A DNA stretch of 64,000 bases from Acridotheres tristis (Eukaryota; Chordata; Aves; Passeriformes; Sturnidae). Below are positions 47,801-53,800 of this stretch, one piece after another; the first letter of the stretch is position 1; every line of letters starts with the position of its first letter. The DNA lies in assembly GCA_037013685.1 (NCBI GenBank), contig CM072899.1:2349479-2413478 (forward strand). The letters are read 5' to 3'. The translations under genes were made by a program, and so were the position numbers. Below the pieces are notes generated by a model, which did not search any database, had not been told where the DNA came from, and saw only the letters and a list, made by a program, of their open reading frames with translations.

Positions 47801-50800
47801 GGCAGCCCAGCCCTGCTCTGGACTCACCATCCCCTCGGAGGGTGAGGGCAGTGGGAGGCCCCCAGACGTGGCGCCGTGCCTGGGCGCTGCTCACGGCACA
47901 CGTGTAATTCCCAACATCCCACGGCTCCACCTTGGCCAGGTACAGGTTCCCTGTCGCCTGGGAGACGAAGCGCCTCCTGTCCTCCTGCAGATCCAAGGTG
48001 GTATTGTTGAAGATCCACGTGTAGGACAAGCCTGGAAAACACCAGACACGCGTCACACATCCCTGCCAGAGGAACCCGCCTGGGCAGAGCACTCACAGCT
48101 GGGCTGTGGGCCAGAAAGGGTTAATGAACAGGGGTTATTTCTGAAAGGAATCTTATCGAGGCCGTTGGCCTGGAGAGCAAGAAGAGGAGAAGGAGATAAG
48201 CAGGAAGGAAAACCTGCAGCTGGGAAAAGTATTTTTAGAAAAATCTTGGGTAAAACAGGGGTGGAGATGCCCTTACACCAATGAACGTTCTGTTGATTTA
48301 TTCCCTCCATACACTTCATTCATTGGTTACAATAAAAGGCAGCTAGCTGTTGTAATAAACAGATTTGAGCCTTGTGAAATGTAGTGTGTCTATTCATATG
48401 TTGTGTCCACCTCTACAGCAACACCAGCTCCCCGGCTGGAACAACGAGGGAGAACCAAACCACTGCAGGGAAAACCACTGGGGAGGCACAAATTAACACA
48501 GGACAAGCATTGCTCAAGTTTTCAACTCATTTCAAGCCACTTCAGGAGGTCTCAGCAGTTTCTGTCCCCTGCTACTTCTCATTTCCCTGCTCCCAGGCAG
48601 GAATGGCAGTGCTGCAATGCTGTGGGAAAACTGCTTTAGGAAATAATTTCTGTTCGTGGCACTTTCCCTCTGAAAATCCAGAGGGCAAATCGCTGCTCAG
48701 AGCTACAGATCCTTTCTTCACTCTCAATATGGGAAAATTAAACTGGTCCCATGCAGCTTGATCACTGGATTTTCATGGAGGGGTGAGCTGAGCTGCACAA
48801 AAGCATTTTGGAGACAACTTAAAATTAGATCCTGTTGCACATTTGATAATGAACATCTCCTTATCTTCCATATTTCTTGCCCCATTCTCACTTCCTGCCC
48901 CTTTTCTGCCCCCTTTTCCCACATGGATGCTCCACAATGCAAATCTTCATAATGTACATCTGTAAGACCAGGCAACTTAAAACTGATTGATTTGACCAGC
49001 CCACCCTGGAAAAGCAGATATCCTTGTGAGTTTACCATTCCCTGGTTTTGGGAAAGGCTTTTGGACCAAGCCTTGGTCACTGAGGAGCAGGTTCAGAGCT
49101 GATCCCCCAGTGTGGGGTCACCCAGGGTGTCCTGCCAGCCCCTCTCTGCAGCTGCTCCACACCCAACAGCAGGAGCAGGACTCAAACCCCGTCTTTTACA
49201 AGCCACAGTAAATCAGAAACTTCCCAAATCTACCAGTTTAGCTCCTCTTAATTAAATGCATAATTCATAAGCTAACAGTGTTCTGCCAACAGCTTCATTT
49301 TTACACATTTCCCCCATCAACAACCCCATTCCAAAAAGATTATTTACGTTGCTTTCCCCCCTCAGCTCCAGCTTGGGAGCAGTATGGTAATAAGTCTGCA
49401 AACTCCAGTAGTTTTGTGGAGTTTTATGTTATCAGCTTCCAGCATTTTAGGACTCTCATTAGAAATGATGCATCTCCAGGGAGCAATCAATGACACTTTC
49501 TATACTTGGCTAAATCCTGCAACAGGCTCCGTTTTCCTGCAGAGAAAGAGAAACTTTCCCGTGCTCTGCAGTAAACCTGGGACATGCAGCAATTAATTCT
49601 CAGTGTTCCACGAGGTGTGTGCAGGTCCATGTGCTCACCCACGAGGTTAAACCCCACGTTGGCACATTCACCTGCCCATGGACTTTGAGGTGCCTTAAAG
49701 GATCTATTTCCTGAGGAAAATCTGGGCATGGAGGGGTTTTCCTACGGGAAGGATCAGAAATAAGGGATGCAGCCATGACGTGATCTGTCTTGCAGACTGT
49801 TTCCCTGTCTCAGGCACACGTTTTGCTGACTGCAGACTGTCTGAGCAAGCAGACCAAAGTGTGCAAAATCCTGATTTCAACTCATTTTTTGAAGGTCTCT
49901 GAGCTGCAAGATGGGGACTCTACAGAAAACGCTGAAGATTTGCAAGGCAAGTATTTTAATCTATGTTCAATTAAATGTCGTCCACATTTCTGTGGAAGAA
50001 ATACCTTGGATCTCCCCTCTCCTCAATTTCCAAAAACCCTGAGGGCTGGTACCCCAATGTGCTTTTCCTGCCAGCTGGAATTCTTGCCTCCCTCCTTACT
50101 CAGACCTGCACAAAGGCACCTCTGGATAATAAAACCTCTCTGAGTGCTTGAAGCTGACATTTGGATGCTCAGATTTCCATGCCTGGACAGTGTATCTAAA
50201 ATAATCTGGAAATAGTTTTAAGAACTAGTAACAGGGAAAAGCCTGTTTGGAATTTCTATGCCAAAATTCTGGTGGTGGCAATTACAGAGCTGAAGAAAGC
50301 CCTGACCCCCTCTAAAGGCATCCCTGTACCTGCCAAGACTCCAAAAGGATTCCCAGGAAAGATCTTTAAAATATTTTATGGCATAGAACCAAAACCCAGG
50401 CTCCAGCCGTGGGAGCAGGTGATGCAGCTGAATTCTCAGAATAAAGACAGAGTTCTTCTCAGAAATAAGACAGAATAAAATAAAACTCTATTAAAGCCAA
50501 TTTTGTGCTGCACAGGCATTCTTCAGGAGGTCAATCTATGAATTAATTAATCACTAAAAGAGAACCAGACCTTTTCTGTCCTGATTTCTGTTCTCAGGGG
50601 GCTCCAGCTGACTTCATTTTCTGAAGTTTCCCCCTGTCTGCTCCCCACCATTGCTTCAGGGACTATTGATGAATTTTCCCATTAACTGGGAACAAGCACA
50701 GGCCTCTCTTAGTCATATTTAAATCCCTTTTTCCCCCAGTATGAGGGATATAAAAACTCCTCCTCCCCTAACTGCAGGTTCATCATCACCCATCTGCAGG

Positions 50801-53800
50801 CCATCCTTGCCTAGAGCCTAATTCAGCTCCACTAAACTCTGTAGAAAACCCTAATTTTAATTAACTTCAGTGGGAGTTGGATGAAATCTCAAGAGGAAGG
50901 AGCCAAACTTTGGAGATTGAACTTTTTTTTCATGCTTTTAAGGCATAATACCTATTCCATTACTCAGTATCTTTTATTGGAAAGTTGCTGCAGCAACAGG
51001 TAATAGAGTAGAAAATCCAGAACTATGCTATAAAATCTTCTGTTTTGGGTCATTTGGAATAAATCAGATGAGCAGATCCACTGAATGAGCCAAAAAAAGG
51101 AGAAAAAAGCCCTTTGCTCTCATTTTTTCTGGCAGAGCAGAGTTATTTTACAGTGCTGCCATATTAGGGTGTGTTTGTTTGGGTTTTTTTTTTTAATCCA
51201 AGGGAAGTGATTGTGGTGTGAGTGTCCCTCCTCAGCCCAGAGACCCCAAAAGCTGGTTAATCCACCTCACCTCCCAGGTGGGCAATTCCTGAGCTTGGCC
51301 AGGCTGGAGAGCATCTCCCACCTCTGCCAGTCCTGAGAGTTTTCCTTCAGAACTTGGCTGGGCAAGAGGAGCAGCTGATAATCATTGCTGGTATCCTGAT
51401 CTGGGGAATTCAATATTTCAGTTCAAGCAAATCCGAAGCAATGCTGCTGGGCTCAGCGAGGGGACTCTCCCTCCCTCTGGATTAAAGATTCACAGGAGCA
51501 GAGAGAAAGGGACTCCCAGCCCATGACTGGGTTCTATAAAGGGACAGACACTTCAAACCCTCCCTTTCTGATCGTGCACTTTCCCAAGTGCAGCGTTTAA
51601 TAGAAAATGCAGAAATCAAAGATCATCTCATCCCATCCTCTGCACACACCCAGTTTCACTGTTCACCTCCTTCCCCAGCCTTCTGCAGGCTGGGAATTAG
51701 GAATTTTTACCCCCCTAAAGCAGGTCCACAGGGCTCCTACATCCTTAGGAGTGTTTTGGGGTTTTAGTCAGCCTCCCTACAGCAATGTCAGCACAGAGGA
51801 AAGCCCAGAGCCTCCCCCAGCCCTGGCAGCTCTTGCACATAAATAAATGCAAATGCACAGTGATCCTGCTGCTCTTAACAAGATTAGCAACTTCCTTAAA
51901 GCTCTGCAGGGAGCCAGCTCGGAGGAAACAGGCTTTAGATCAGGCTTCACTTCTAAGGAAATAAATGAGCAACAGTCCACCCATAGTCTTGTGTCAAGTA
52001 TTACCATTTAGGCAGCAGCTTCTTAAGCACAGGCAGGTCAAGCTCATGTGTAGCTACAGAAATTAAAGCTTCTTCCAACTTCCTCCCTCCATGCCTTTCC
52101 CTACCTCAGAGCTCTCAATAAACTGCTTTTTTTTCCACCAGTAAAATATTACTGTACGTTGATTACACAGGGGGAAAAGGCTGACCTGAAGAGCTGGAAG
52201 CAGAGATGGGATGAGGAGAAAATGCAGCTCACCTGGTCCCCCCTGCCCTGCCGAGCCTCGCTGACAAGCAGAGGGATGGCAGAGCTGAACTTTGCAAGGT
52301 GTGCTAATGAGCCTCATAAATAACAACAGAGACACCCGGGCAGAAATTAGCGAGCAGGGGCGGGCTGAGGGAATAAAGGGTTTGGGGTGGCTCAGGTAAC
52401 CCTGGGAGCCCTGATCTTGCTTTAAAAACTGATTACAGGCTGTGATTTATATTTTTTGTCTGTTAACTGTAATTTTTTAATGTCCTAATTGATCCAAGAT
52501 ATAAACTTGTGTGGGTATTTTTTCCTTTCATGGTTGTGTTTGATCAGTCCTGAAAGTCCTAATATTAGTTCACAGCAATAGGGAATTCTCTTTTTGTTTT
52601 CTGAGATGGTTTAAAGCTTATGTGAAAAGTGCTGGAGCAGCCTTTTTGTGCATTTGTTTGTTTGCTTGGTGGGGTTGTTTGTTTGTTTTTGGTTTATAGC
52701 TGACTAATATATTTTTGTCCTCTATTTAAGTGGATCACTCCTTCCTCTTGTACAAAAATAGGTTAGCAGTGCTCTCAGTTAAGAAACCAGCACACGAAAA
52801 AAAGAAGCAGCACATCTTTCCCTGTCAACTGTAGTGGAAAATTAAGTTTTATTCCAATTGAGCTTTAAACATTTTAAATATTTTTGACTATGGACCAACA
52901 CTTTTGCTGTCTGATAAGCAGGTGAATATCCTGATGAGCTCTACAGAGTTTTCTGTGAGCAGTTTTAACTCCAGTGCTGTGGTGCAGGACCAGATAAACT
53001 TGGCAATGTGAGGGGTAGAAAGAGAAGTGAGACATTCCCTAGAGACCATGGGTGGTAGAAACTCTTCTGCAGCTCTCGTTCCATCTTCTTGATGTTACAT
53101 GGGAGGAATTGAATTAATGAACCCTCCTTGTTTTCCATTCTATTATTTCTAGTCCTCTTCTTCTATTGTTATCCTGACTTTTAGAGGTTGGCAGGAGGTT
53201 TTACCCAGTGCTTCCTATTTCAAATTTCCTATATTAATAGCAGCTGCTTCAAACAGCTGCTGTACAGAGGGTTCCTGTCCTCCTTCAAGTCATTACATCA
53301 CAGGAAAGGCAACCCTTTCCCTGCTGGTAGGGCTTATCTTCCAAATTCCTTGACATCTCTCTAATTCCTGACACATTTAAAGTGCTGCACAGAACTCCTG
53401 TAATGTGAGCTGGAAGCACAGTTTGTAATCCTTCCTCCTGTAGGTATTGTGAGGTGGAGGCAAGGGTTTCAATTAAAAAAAGAGACCTAAATATACAATC
53501 CTTTCCAACAAAAACAACTTCCCAAGCATTTTGAAATAGCCTCTGACTTATCAGGGCTCACACCATGTGCTTCATACCCGTGGTACATAATTTTGGATCC
53601 TAAACAGGGTGCTTAGGGATGACAAAAGGACTCGGGCTCTGTTCTCTGGGGACTTGTTATTGCAGGGAATGGATTTCCCAGGCCTGTTCCCAGCCCCAGC
53701 TGCAGGGACACTCTGGGAAAGGCTTTTGCTCGTGGATTCCATTTTGTCACTTCAATTAATCTGGGGGGAACTCACCTGGTAACTATTTATTTGTTCTGAA

